A stretch of DNA of 15,299 nt, taken from the NCBI GenBank assembly GCA_020846375.1, contig JADLDZ010000199.1, positions 1 through 15,299 of the forward strand, read 5' to 3'. Below, in pieces: positions 1 through 5,990 of this stretch. The stretch is from Nitrospirales bacterium. Its GTDB lineage: Bacteria; Nitrospirota; Thermodesulfovibrionia; Thermodesulfovibrionales; Dissulfurispiraceae. The position numbers were made by a program, and so were the translations under genes. The notes beneath the pieces are model-generated. The model saw nothing but the letters and a program-made list of their open reading frames with translations, had not been told where the DNA came from and did not search any database. Positions within the stretch are counted from its first letter, which is position 1. The number at the start of each line of letters is the position of its first letter.

Positions 1-123
1 GATAATGTAACCATAACGGTCGAGCTGATAGCACCCATTGCCATGGAGAAGGAGCTGAGATTCGCCATCAGAGAGGGCGGCAGAACCGTGGGTGCAGGTG
101 TCGTTACTGAGATCCTGGAGTAG
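1..123 (+). CDS. tuf: Elongation factor Tu, C-terminal end (partial)
   Basis: The first 40 codons of the window encode the end of EF-Tu domain III, the GTPase that carries aminoacyl-tRNA to the ribosome. The frame contains ELIAPIAMEKELRFAIREGG and then RTVGAGVVTEILE before TAG at 121-123, which is the characteristic EF-Tu C-terminus. The 5' part lies outside the window. Only 5 nt separate the stop from rpsJ, and the rpsJ Shine-Dalgarno GGAG (117-120) lies inside the last tuf codons. Cotranscription of tuf with the S10 cluster is therefore likely. The identity is secure even though only a fragment is visible. Confidence 0.96.
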   Translation, partial: DNVTITVELIAPIAMEKELRFAIREGGRTVGAGVVTEILE

Positions 124-128
124 ATAAG

Positions 129-434
129 GTGAATCAAAAAATAAGAATAAAGCTAAAAGCATACGATCACAGACTGCTGGATCAGTCGGTCAGAGAAATC
201 GTGGATACGGCCCAGAGGACCGGGGCCCGCATCGCGGGGCCTGTTCCCCTTCCGACGAAGATAAGCAAGTTCACAATCTTGCGGTCTCCCCATGTGGACA
301 AGAAGTCGCGGGAGCAGTTCGAGATACGGACGCACAAGAGGCTTATCGATATCTATGACCCTACCCCTGACACGGTTGATGCACTGATGAAGCTCGAGCT
401 GGCTTCAGGGGTGGATGTGGAGATAAAGCTATGA
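129..434 (+). CDS. rpsJ: 30S ribosomal protein S10
   Basis: S10 is a 30S head protein and, with NusB, a transcription antitermination factor (NusE). The 101-residue product has the family's normal length. It carries the conserved loop region GPVPLPTKISKFTILRSPHV and the C-terminal signature RTHKRLIDIYDPTPDTVDAL. The start is GTG at 129, with GGAG (117-120) 8 nt upstream overlapping the tuf end. The stop overlaps the rplC start as ATGA (431-434), so the two genes are probably translationally coupled. In many bacteria this gene opens the S10 operon; here it directly follows tuf, with no room for the long leader that mediates L4 autoregulation in E. coli. Confidence 0.98.
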   Translation: MNQKIRIKLKAYDHRLLDQSVREIVDTAQRTGARIAGPVPLPTKISKFTILRSPHVDKKSREQFEIRTHKRLIDIYDPTPDTVDALMKLELASGVDVEIKL

Positions 435-1045
435 CAGGAATTCTTGGAAAAAAACTCGGGATGACACAGGTCTTTACTGAGGATGGTAAGCTTGTGCCTG
501 TTACGGTTATCGAAGCGGGACCGTGCTGTGTCATCCAGGTGAAGACGCCGGAGAACGACGGCTATGAGGCGGTAAAAGTCGGCTTTGTAGAGGAGAGGAA
601 AGCCGGGAAGGTGAAGAAGCCTGCGGCCGGTGTATTCAAGAAGGCCGGGACCGCCGCGTATAGAGTGATAAAGGAGTTCCCCATGGGTGGTCTGAAAGTG
701 GGCGACTTCGTCAAAGCGGAAAGTTTCAGCAAGGGAGACAGGATTTCGGTCTCCGGGATCTCCAAGGGGAAAGGCTTCCAAGGGGTCATGAAAAGACATA
801 ACTTTCTTGGAGGTCCTGATACGCATGGGTCCATGTTCAACAGGGCCCCGGGTTCCATCGGCGCCAGTTCCTTTCCATCACGTGTGTGGAAGGGTATGAG
901 GATGGCGGGCCATATGGGGTCCGAAAGGGTAACGGTAAAAAATCTCACGGTAGTAGATGTCCGTCCCGAGCAAAATCTGATACTCGTGCGAGGTGCTGTT
1001 CCGGGACCTTCAAATACAATAATCGAGATTCGGAAGGATAAATAG
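431..1045 (+). CDS. rplC: 50S ribosomal protein L3
   Basis: L3 binds 23S rRNA early in assembly and reaches toward the peptidyl-transferase centre. The 204-residue protein starts ILGKKLGMTQVFTEDG and has the conserved GKGFQG motif at residues 113-118. The central extension GSIGASSFPS...KGMRMAGHMG spans residues 141-163. At the position of the glutamine that PrmB methylates in E. coli (Q150) this protein has Ser147, so that modification cannot occur here; the Ser form is, as I recall, common outside gammaproteobacteria. The start ATG overlaps the rpsJ stop. A single nucleotide separates it from rplD. Confidence 0.98.
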   Translation: MTGILGKKLGMTQVFTEDGKLVPVTVIEAGPCCVIQVKTPENDGYEAVKVGFVEERKAGKVKKPAAGVFKKAGTAAYRVIKEFPMGGLKVGDFVKAESFSKGDRISVSGISKGKGFQGVMKRHNFLGGPDTHGSMFNRAPGSIGASSFPSRVWKGMRMAGHMGSERVTVKNLTVVDVRPEQNLILVRGAVPGPSNTIIEIRKDK

Positions 1046-1046
1046 C

Positions 1047-1688
1047 ATGTCGCCAGAGAGCAAGACCATAGAGATCAAGGATATAAACAATACCGTCAAA
1101 GGTACGATGAGCCTTTCGGGTGCATTGTTCAACAGTGATGCGTCTGAAGCGGTGGTGCACAGCGCGGTGGTGAGCACCCTGGCCAACCAGAGGCAGGGGA
1201 CCCATGCAACGAAGACGCGCGGAATGGTGCGAGGCGGTGGGAAGAAGCCTTGGAAGCAGAAGCATACCGGAAGGGCGCGCCATGGCAGCACGCGATCTCC
1301 CATTTGGAGGGGCGGCGGAACGACCTTCGGTCCTCAACCGCGCGATTATTCCATCAGGCTGCCGAAGAATGTGAGGAAGGCGGCGCTTTCCAAGGCGTTG
1401 ACGATGAAGCTCGCTGACGGGGAAATAGCGGTGATCGACACGATATCGCTGCAAGAGCCCAAGACAGCTGCGATGGTGAAGATTCTTGGGAATCTTGGGT
1501 TCTCCAACAGGAAAGTGCTCATTGTTCTCGCTGAGTACAATAAGAATACCTTCCTTTCCGCCCGGAATATTCCCGGCGTGGATGTGGTGCGGTTTGCCGA
1601 GCTCAACGCCTATGATATAGCAGCGTATAATTATCTTCTGTTTACTGCCGATGCAATGAAGAAGCTGCAGGGTAGTGAGGAGGCGTAA
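1047..1688 (+). CDS. rplD: 50S ribosomal protein L4
   Basis: L4 is a 23S rRNA-binding assembly protein whose extended loop lines the nascent-peptide tunnel. In E. coli it also represses its own operon. The 213-residue product has the tunnel loop at about residues 55-95, rich in Gly and basic residues (RGGGKKPWKQKHTGRARHG, then RSPIWRGGG). This is followed by RDYSIRLPKNVRKAALSKAL, a standard L4 segment. The start is ATG at 1047, one base after the rplC stop, with GGAAGGA (1032-1038) as ribosome-binding site. The residue 1-25 stretch is a little longer than in E. coli L4. Whether L4 autoregulates here cannot be judged, because no S10 leader is visible. Confidence 0.98.
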   Translation: MSPESKTIEIKDINNTVKGTMSLSGALFNSDASEAVVHSAVVSTLANQRQGTHATKTRGMVRGGGKKPWKQKHTGRARHGSTRSPIWRGGGTTFGPQPRDYSIRLPKNVRKAALSKALTMKLADGEIAVIDTISLQEPKTAAMVKILGNLGFSNRKVLIVLAEYNKNTFLSARNIPGVDVVRFAELNAYDIAAYNYLLFTADAMKKLQGSEEA

Positions 1689-1692
1689 CGAG

Positions 1693-1983
1693 ATGACAAC
1701 GGTGTATGAAGTGATTAAAAAACCCCTCTTTACTGAAAAGGGTATGGATCTGAAAGAAAGGGAGAACAAAATACTGATCGAGGTCGCTGCCGGGGCGAAC
1801 AAGCATGAAATAAAAAAGGCGATGGAGGAAATCTTCAAGATAAAAGTGGAGAGCGTAGCCACTATTAATGTCAGGGGCAAGTTGAAGAGGTTCGGCAAGT
1901 CCATCGGGAGAAGATCCGACAGGAAGAAGGCGATTATCACTTTGAAAGAGGGTGAAAAGCTCGACTTTATTGAAGGCGTATAA
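1693..1983 (+). CDS. rplW: 50S ribosomal protein L23
   Basis: L23 sits at the exit of the nascent-chain tunnel and docks trigger factor and SRP. I place the start at ATG 1693, giving 96 residues that begin MTTVYEVIKKPLFTEKG, the usual L23 opening. A GTG six codons upstream (1675) is in frame but overlaps rplD and has no family support. The Shine-Dalgarno GAGGAGG at 1677-1683 is 9 nt from ATG 1693, which decides the start. Conserved features include ANKHEIKKAMEEIFKIKVESV and the C-terminal GRRSDRKKAIITLKEGEKLD. The ribosome-binding site lies inside the end of rplD. Confidence 0.96.
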   Translation: MTTVYEVIKKPLFTEKGMDLKERENKILIEVAAGANKHEIKKAMEEIFKIKVESVATINVRGKLKRFGKSIGRRSDRKKAIITLKEGEKLDFIEGV

Positions 1984-2032
1984 GGCAAGAAGGAAATAAC
2001 AGTAACGAGGAAAGAGCAAGAGGAAGAGGAAA

Positions 2033-2851
2033 ATGGGAATAAGAAAATTTAAGCCGACATCACCGGGCAGAAGATTCCAAAGCGCTTCTGACTTCAAGGA
2101 CATTACCGCAGATGAGCCCTATCGGCCTCTGACTGTTCCTCTGAAGAAGACAGGCGGAAGGAACAATACCGGAGAGGTTACCGCTTGGCAAAGAGGCGGT
2201 GGGAATAAGAGATTATATAGAATTATCGATTTCAACCGCGACAAAAAAGGTATCTCTGCAGTGGTGAAAACCATCGAGTATGACCCCAACAGGTCGGCCC
2301 GCATCGCGCTGCTCAAGTACCGGGACGGAGAGCATCGGTATATTCTCTGCCCGGTGGGGCTTACGGTGGGAGATACGGTACTCTCGGGGTCCGGTGCTGA
2401 AATAAAGCCCGGGAACGCTCTGAGCATAAAGGAGATCCCCCTCGGCACCATGATTCACAATATCGAATTAAAGCCCGGAGAGGGGGCGAAGCTGGTGAGG
2501 GGGGCGGGTGTGTCCGCTCAGATTGTTGCAAAGGAAGGAAAGTATGCGCAGATAAAGATGCCTTCCGGTGAAGTACGTTTCATCATGGCGGCCTGCAGTG
2601 CGACGATAGGACAGGTTGGAAACGGAGAGCGTGAGAATATTTCCATCGGCAAGGCGGGGAGGAACAGGTATAAGGGTAAACGTCCGCATGTCAGGGGTGT
2701 TGCCATGAATCCGATTGACCATCCATTGGGCGGCGGCGAGGGCCGCTCGTCCGGGGGAAGGCCTGCATGCTCGCCGTGGGGTAAGCCTGAGGGAGTAAAG
2801 ACGAGGCGCAACAAGAGAACAGACAGGTTCATCGTTAAGAAGAGAAAATAA
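2033..2851 (+). CDS. rplB: 50S ribosomal protein L2
   Basis: L2 is a primary 23S rRNA binder near the peptidyl-transferase centre, needed for subunit joining. At 272 residues it is full length, with the OB-fold and SH3-like domains and the C-terminal GVAMNPIDHP...GGGEG loop (residues 222-237). His230 here, counting Met1, corresponds to E. coli His229, reported as important for peptidyl transfer, and is retained. Two usually conserved histidines nearby are replaced: the usual GGGHKR is GGGNKR (Asn58), and the usual HPHGGGEG is HPLGGGEG (Leu232). The 49-nt gap before it is purine-rich and supplies GAGGAAG-type ribosome-binding sequence. A large heptamer-built inverted repeat follows the stop codon. 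Confidence 0.98.
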   Translation: MGIRKFKPTSPGRRFQSASDFKDITADEPYRPLTVPLKKTGGRNNTGEVTAWQRGGGNKRLYRIIDFNRDKKGISAVVKTIEYDPNRSARIALLKYRDGEHRYILCPVGLTVGDTVLSGSGAEIKPGNALSIKEIPLGTMIHNIELKPGEGAKLVRGAGVSAQIVAKEGKYAQIKMPSGEVRFIMAACSATIGQVGNGERENISIGKAGRNRYKGKRPHVRGVAMNPIDHPLGGGEGRSSGGRPACSPWGKPEGVKTRRNKRTDRFIVKKRK

Positions 2852-2853
2852 CC

Positions 2854-2928
2854 GGCTCTTGGCTGATGGCTCATAGCTCCTTATACCGGTGAGAGGCGTG
2901 ATGAGCTATGAGCTAAGAACTATAGCTG
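2854..2928 (+). repeat. Inverted array of degenerate heptamers, AGCTCAT family (rplB-rpsS gap)
   Basis: The 92-nt gap after rplB consists largely of 7-bp units. The left arm at 2854-2881 reads GGCTCTT, GGCTGAT, GGCTCAT, AGCTCCT. The right arm at 2901-2928 reads ATGAGCT, ATGAGCT, AAGAACT, ATAGCTG, which are reverse complements of the left units. Positions 2854-2874 can pair with 2901-2921 in 19 of 21 positions if G-U pairs are allowed. The array begins 2 nt after the rplB stop and ends just before the rpsS ribosome-binding site. The same unit recurs at 5572-5651. The family identity of this repeat is not known to me. Confidence 0.8.
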
Positions 2929-2943
2929 AAGAAGGAGGAGTAC

Positions 2944-3222
2944 GTGCCTAGATCCTTGAAAAAGGGACCGTTTGTAGAGCCTAAACTGTTAAAGAAAGTG
3001 CAGATTATGGAGGAGACCGGGGATAAGAAGATGATTAAGACCTGGTCGCGGAGGTCTACCATAGTCCCCGAATTTATCGGTTTTACCTTCGCGGTGCACA
3101 ACGGGAAAAAGTTCATACCTGTTTACGTGACCGAGAACATGGTAGGACATAAACTCGGAGAATTTTCACCAACCAGAACCTTTAAGGGGCATGCAGGCTC
3201 GGTGAAGGGATCGAAGGGATAG
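2944..3222 (+). CDS. rpsS: 30S ribosomal protein S19
   Basis: S19 forms a complex with S13 in the 30S head near the A site. The 92-residue protein is full length and begins MPRSLKKGPFVEPKLLKKV. It contains TWSRRSTIVPEFIGFTFAVH and the C-terminal GHKLGEFSPTRTFKGHAG. The start is GTG at 2944, with AAGGAGG (about 2932-2938) upstream. It is preceded by a heptamer inverted repeat rather than being tightly joined to rplB, and it is followed closely by rplV (6-nt gap). Confidence 0.97.
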   Translation: MPRSLKKGPFVEPKLLKKVQIMEETGDKKMIKTWSRRSTIVPEFIGFTFAVHNGKKFIPVYVTENMVGHKLGEFSPTRTFKGHAGSVKGSKG

Positions 3223-3228
3223 AACACT

Positions 3229-3570
3229 ATGGAATCCAAGGCGATTTTGCGTTTTGCACATATTACACCGAGAAAAGCGAGGAGGGTAGTGGACCTCATC
3301 CGGGGGAAGAAGGCTGCGGATGCCCTGATATCTCTCCGGTATATGCCCTACCGGGCGGCGCAATCCGTCGCAAAACTCCTGAAATCCGCAATGGCAAATG
3401 CGGAACAGCAGAGCAGGCAGGTTGATATCGATAAATTGCAGGTAAAGACGGCCTTTGTCGACAATGGTCCTGTCACGAAGCGTATGGAGCCGCGGGCCAT
3501 GGGTCGAGCAAATGTAATCAGGAAAAGATCCTGTCATATAACTATTATCCTGGCGGAGGAAGAAAAATGA
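3229..3570 (+). CDS. rplV: 50S ribosomal protein L22
   Basis: L22 has a globular domain on the 50S surface and a long beta-hairpin that lines the exit tunnel. The 113-residue protein has the canonical opening with ITPRKARRVVDLIRGK and the middle segment AQSVAKLLKSAMANAEQ. The hairpin tip region FVDNGPVTKRMEPRAMGRAN and RKRSCHITIIL complete the family pattern. The start ATG at 3229 lies 6 nt after rpsS, with only a weak AGGG-type ribosome-binding site inside rpsS, so it probably depends on coupling. The segment KRMEPRAMGRAN is where macrolide-resistance changes occur in other bacteria; no such change is evident here. Confidence 0.97.
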   Translation: MESKAILRFAHITPRKARRVVDLIRGKKAADALISLRYMPYRAAQSVAKLLKSAMANAEQQSRQVDIDKLQVKTAFVDNGPVTKRMEPRAMGRANVIRKRSCHITIILAEEEK

Positions 3571-3600
3571 ATCGTAGCTGCATGGGTCGGAGGTGTTAAG

Positions 3601-4257
3601 TTGGGGCAGAAGACAAATCCTATCGGCAACAGACTGGGAATTATCAGATCGTGGGAATCGCGGTGGTACCTCAAGAGAGGATACTCGGGGCAGCTCCTCG
3701 AAGATCTCAATGTACGCAAGATGATAAAGCGGAAACTGTCCCATGCCGGCGTGTCCAGGATCGAGATAGAGAGGCCGGGACAAAAGCTTAAAGTGATTAT
3801 CCATACTGCGCGGCCGGGCATCATCATCGGCAAGAAAGGCTCAGAAGTTGAAAAGCTGAAGAAAGAGATCGAGGCGATGACCGGGAAACAGGTCGCCGTT
3901 GATATAAAAGAGATCAGGAAGCCGGAAGTGGATGCACAGCTCGTATCCGAAAATATTGCACTCCAAATCGAGAAGAGGGTTGCATTCAGAAGAGCGTTGA
4001 AGCGCGCCGTATCGTCCGCCATGAGGTTCGGTGCTCTTGGAATCAAGGTGCAGTGTTCCGGGCGGTTGGCCGGGGCCGAAATCGCGAGGACGGAGTGGTA
4101 CCGGGAGGGGCGCGTCCCCCTCAGCACCTTCAGGGCTGATGTGGACTACGGTTTTTCCGAGTCCATGACAACCTACGGTAAAATCGGAATCAAGGTCTGG
4201 TTGTATCATGGCGATATCCTTTCGGAACAGGTCGGAACTTCTCTTGTAGGAGAGTGA
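3601..4257 (+). CDS. rpsC: 30S ribosomal protein S3
   Basis: S3 lies at the mRNA entry channel and takes part in mRNA unwinding. The 218-residue protein begins MGQKTNPIGNRLGIIRSWES. Its KH domain carries the GxxG loop GKKG at residues 77-80. The C-terminal domain includes SGRLAGAEIARTEWYREGRV and the final GIKVWLYHGDIL. The start codon is TTG at 3601, supported by GGAGG (3589-3593) 7 nt upstream and by the exact family N-terminus. A TTG start for an abundant protein is notable. It ends 1 nt before rplP. Confidence 0.98.
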   Translation: MGQKTNPIGNRLGIIRSWESRWYLKRGYSGQLLEDLNVRKMIKRKLSHAGVSRIEIERPGQKLKVIIHTARPGIIIGKKGSEVEKLKKEIEAMTGKQVAVDIKEIRKPEVDAQLVSENIALQIEKRVAFRRALKRAVSSAMRFGALGIKVQCSGRLAGAEIARTEWYREGRVPLSTFRADVDYGFSESMTTYGKIGIKVWLYHGDILSEQVGTSLVGE

Positions 4258-4258
4258 A

Positions 4259-4678
4259 ATGTTAGCACCGAAAAAGATCAAATTCAGGAAAACAATGAAG
4301 GGCAACATGAACGGCAAGGCATACCGTGGGTCCGACATCAGTTTTGGTGAGTTCGGGCTGAAAGCTACGGAGCCCGGATGGATCACCAGCCGTCAAATTG
4401 AAGCAGCGCGTGTTGCCATTACGAGACATGCAAAGAAAGGTGTCAAGGTGTGGATACGGATTTTCCCGGACAAGCCGATTACCAAGAAGCCTGCTGAGAC
4501 GAGAATGGGAAAAGGCAAGGGAAATCCGGAATATTGGGTTGCAGTGATCAAGCCGGGAAGGATACTCTATGAAGTGTCCGGAATCAGCGAGCAGGTGGCA
4601 AAGGAAGCCTTTACCTTCGCCACCCGTAAGCTTCCTGTGGCGACGAAATTTGTGAAAAGAGAGGAGGCGGTAGCATGA
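4259..4678 (+). CDS. rplP: 50S ribosomal protein L16
   Basis: L16 is a late-assembling 50S protein near the A-site tRNA elbow. The 139-residue protein begins MLAPKKIKFRKTMKG and contains GEFGLKATEPGWITSRQIEA. The region KVWIRIFPDKPITKKPAETR and then MGKGKGNPEYWVAVIKPG includes the arginine that E. coli hydroxylates, although the modifying enzyme is not in this window. The start ATG 4259 directly follows the rpsC stop. The stop overlaps the rpmC start as ATGA at 4675-4678. Confidence 0.98.
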   Translation: MLAPKKIKFRKTMKGNMNGKAYRGSDISFGEFGLKATEPGWITSRQIEAARVAITRHAKKGVKVWIRIFPDKPITKKPAETRMGKGKGNPEYWVAVIKPGRILYEVSGISEQVAKEAFTFATRKLPVATKFVKREEAVA

Positions 4679-4878
4679 GAGCTTCCGACATGAGAGCGCT
4701 TTCCATCGACGAACTGAAGCAGAAAGAGGTCGATTTGAGAAGGGAATTGTTTAATTTGCGATTTCAGCTTGCGAAGGGTGAACTGCAGAGCAACAGCAGA
4801 ATTCGCGCCGTACGGAAAGACATCGCGCGTATGCTGACAGTAATGACCGAAAAAACGGGAAGTGAACAGGAAAAGTAA
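4675..4878 (+). CDS. rpmC: 50S ribosomal protein L29
   Basis: L29 is a small two-helix protein beside L23 at the tunnel exit. The 67-residue product shows the family core ELKQKEVDLRRELFNLRFQL followed by LQSNSRIRAVRKDIARMLTV. ATG 4675 overlaps the rplP stop, with AGGAGG (4661-4666) 8 nt upstream. An internal ATG at 4690 is possible but has no better ribosome-binding site. The last codons and the TAA stop (4876-4878) are part of the left arm of an inverted repeat that extends into the following gap. Confidence 0.95.
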   Translation: MRASDMRALSIDELKQKEVDLRRELFNLRFQLAKGELQSNSRIRAVRKDIARMLTVMTEKTGSEQEK

Positions 4879-4917
4879 AAGGAGCACGCGGATGCCCCTT
4901 GTATTTTACCTGCTCAC
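4862..4917 (+). repeat. Long inverted repeat spanning the rpmC stop codon
   Basis: Positions 4862-4882 and 4897-4917 are inverted repeats of each other, matching at 17 of 21 positions; one further position would be a G-U pair in RNA. The loop is 14 nt (4883-4896). The rpmC stop codon lies in the left arm. No T-run follows, so this is not an ordinary intrinsic terminator. The arms also show a 7-nt register (GTGAACA, GGAAAAG, TAAAAGG on the left), but the units are not clearly tandem copies. It may fold in the mRNA between rpmC and rpsQ. Confidence 0.7.
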
Positions 4918-4949
4918 CTTCTGCTTATGATAAGGAGAGGGAAACAAAA

Positions 4950-5198
4950 ATGCCTAAAAAGGTATACACAGGGAAAGTGGTGAGCGACAAGATGGATAAA
5001 ACCGCAGTTGTAGCGGTGACCAGGACCTATCAGCATCCGCTGTACCGGAAAACGGTGAAGAAAATTGCCAAATTCAAGGCGCATGATGAAGAAAATAAAT
5101 GCAAGGTCGGCGACACGGTCCAGATTATCGAGAGCAGGCCGCTGAGCAAGGAGAAGAGGTGGCAGATAATCAAAATTATCGAAGGTGAGGGCAGGTAG
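4950..5198 (+). CDS. rpsQ: 30S ribosomal protein S17
   Basis: S17 is an OB-fold primary 16S rRNA binder. I start it at ATG 4950, giving 82 residues that begin MPKKVYTGKVVSDKMDKTAV, matching the family N-terminus. A longer frame open back to a TTG at 4899 would add 17 residues read from the right arm of the rpmC hairpin and has no family support. AAGGAGAGG at 4932-4940 is the ribosome-binding site. Conserved segments are TYQHPLYRKTVKKIAKFKAH and GDTVQIIESRPLSKEKRW. A 2-nt gap leads to rplN. Confidence 0.96.
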   Translation: MPKKVYTGKVVSDKMDKTAVVAVTRTYQHPLYRKTVKKIAKFKAHDEENKCKVGDTVQIIESRPLSKEKRWQIIKIIEGEGR

Positions 5199-5200
5199 AG

Positions 5201-5569
5201 ATGATACAGCCACTGAGCATTCTTGAAGTAGCGGACAATTCAGGTGCCAAGAAGGTGCTTTGTATAAGAGTTATGGGAGGATCCAACAGGAGATACGCGC
5301 GGCTTGGTGATATCATCGTGGTGAGTGTAAAGGAGGCGATCCCTGACGGAAACATCAAGAAAGGTGCTGTTGCCAAGGCGGTGGTGGTAAGGACGAAGAA
5401 GGAGACAAAGAGGCCTGATGGCTCCTACATCCGGTTCGACCAGAACGCTGTGGTATTGCTGAATAACCAGTCAGAGCCTATCGGAACCAGAATTTTCGGA
5501 CCGGTGGCGAGGGAATTGAGATGGAAGGAGTTCATGAAGATTATCTCCCTTGCTCCCGAAGTGCTTTAA
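5201..5569 (+). CDS. rplN: 50S ribosomal protein L14
   Basis: L14 lies on the intersubunit face of the 50S, contacting 16S rRNA and the silencing factor RsfS. The 122-residue product is full length. It has LEVADNSGAKKVLCIRVMGG near the start and GDIIVVSVKEAIPDGNIKKG in the middle. It ends with IGTRIFGPVARELR and FMKIISLAPEVL. The start ATG 5201 follows rpsQ by 2 nt. After its TAA stop (5567-5569) the mRNA runs into the longest heptamer array in the window before rplX. Confidence 0.98.
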   Translation: MIQPLSILEVADNSGAKKVLCIRVMGGSNRRYARLGDIIVVSVKEAIPDGNIKKGAVAKAVVVRTKKETKRPDGSYIRFDQNAVVLLNNQSEPIGTRIFGPVARELRWKEFMKIISLAPEVL

Positions 5570-5571
5570 TC

Positions 5572-5651
5572 AGCTCATAGCTCATAGCTGATGGCTCATG
5601 GCCGATAGCTGATAGATAAAGATGCATACTATGAGCAATGAACTATGAACT
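5572..5651 (+). repeat. Inverted array of degenerate heptamers, AGCTCAT family (rplN-rplX gap)
   Basis: Six tandem 7-bp units occupy 5572-5613: AGCTCAT, AGCTCAT, AGCTGAT, GGCTCAT, GGCCGAT, AGCTGAT. After a 17-nt spacer, three inverted units fill 5631-5651: ATGAGCA, ATGAACT, ATGAACT. The left arm starts 2 nt after the rplN stop. The right arm ends 9 nt before the rplX Shine-Dalgarno. The right arm contains an ATG (5638) in frame with rplX, which makes a false upstream start. The unit is the same as at 2854-2928. The register is exact and easy to see, but what maintains the array is unknown. Confidence 0.85.
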
Positions 5652-5660
5652 AAACATTGT

Positions 5661-5665
5661 GGAGG
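5661..5665 (+). promoter_or_regulatory. Shine-Dalgarno that fixes the rplX start
   Basis: GGAGG lies 5 nt before GTG 5671. It supports GTG 5671 over the in-frame ATG at 5638, which lies within a heptamer repeat and has no ribosome-binding site. Confidence 0.8.
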
Positions 5666-5670
5666 ATACA

Positions 5671-5988
5671 GTGGGCTTACGGGTTAAAAAAGGAGATACA
5701 GCGCTTGTCACAACCGGGAAGAACAAGGGGAAGAAGGGAAGAATCCTGTCGGTCCTCCCTGAGAAGGAAAAAGTGGTCATTGAAGGCATTAATATAGTCA
5801 AGAGGCACACGAAGCCGAACAAGAAATATACCCAGGGCGGCATCATTGAAAAGGAGGCTCCGGTACATATATCGAATGTCATGCTGCTGTGCCCGAAATG
5901 CGGCAAACCTACAAGAATCGGCAACACGGTTCACGAAGACGGAAAGAAGTCGCGGGCGTGCAGGAAGTGTAAGGAGGTCATAGAGTAA
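5671..5988 (+). CDS. rplX: 50S ribosomal protein L24 with C-terminal zinc-ribbon-like tail
   Basis: L24 initiates 50S assembly by binding the 5' domain of 23S rRNA. From GTG 5671 it has 105 residues, reading GLRVKKGDTALVTTGKNKGK, the KOW-motif region. VVIEGINIVKRHTKPNKKYT and GGIIEKEAPVHISNVML follow. The tail has CPKCGKP...CRKC, two CxxC pairs likely to bind zinc, which occur in many but not all bacterial L24 proteins. An in-frame ATG at 5638 would add 11 residues translated from heptamer repeat and is unlikely. It ends 2 nt before rplE. Confidence 0.94.
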   Translation: MGLRVKKGDTALVTTGKNKGKKGRILSVLPEKEKVVIEGINIVKRHTKPNKKYTQGGIIEKEAPVHISNVMLLCPKCGKPTRIGNTVHEDGKKSRACRKCKEVIE

Positions 5989-5990
5989 CA

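Noticed and set aside
945..1988. Antisense open frame of 347 codons across rplD and rplW
   Set aside because: It is a shadow of real genes on the plus strand with no domain and no ribosome-binding context.
1984..2032. Purine-rich tract before rplB as a further heptamer array
   Set aside because: It is rich in GAGGAA-like strings but shows no steady 7-nt register and no inverted arm; it is explained as ribosome-binding sequence.
4899..4949. Longer rpsQ starting upstream
   Set aside because: The extra residues come from the right arm of the rpmC hairpin and do not match S17; ATG 4950 gives the family N-terminus.
5638..5670. Longer rplX starting at ATG 5638
   Set aside because: The added 11 codons are heptamer repeat sequence, no Shine-Dalgarno precedes 5638, and GGAGG is correctly placed for GTG 5671.
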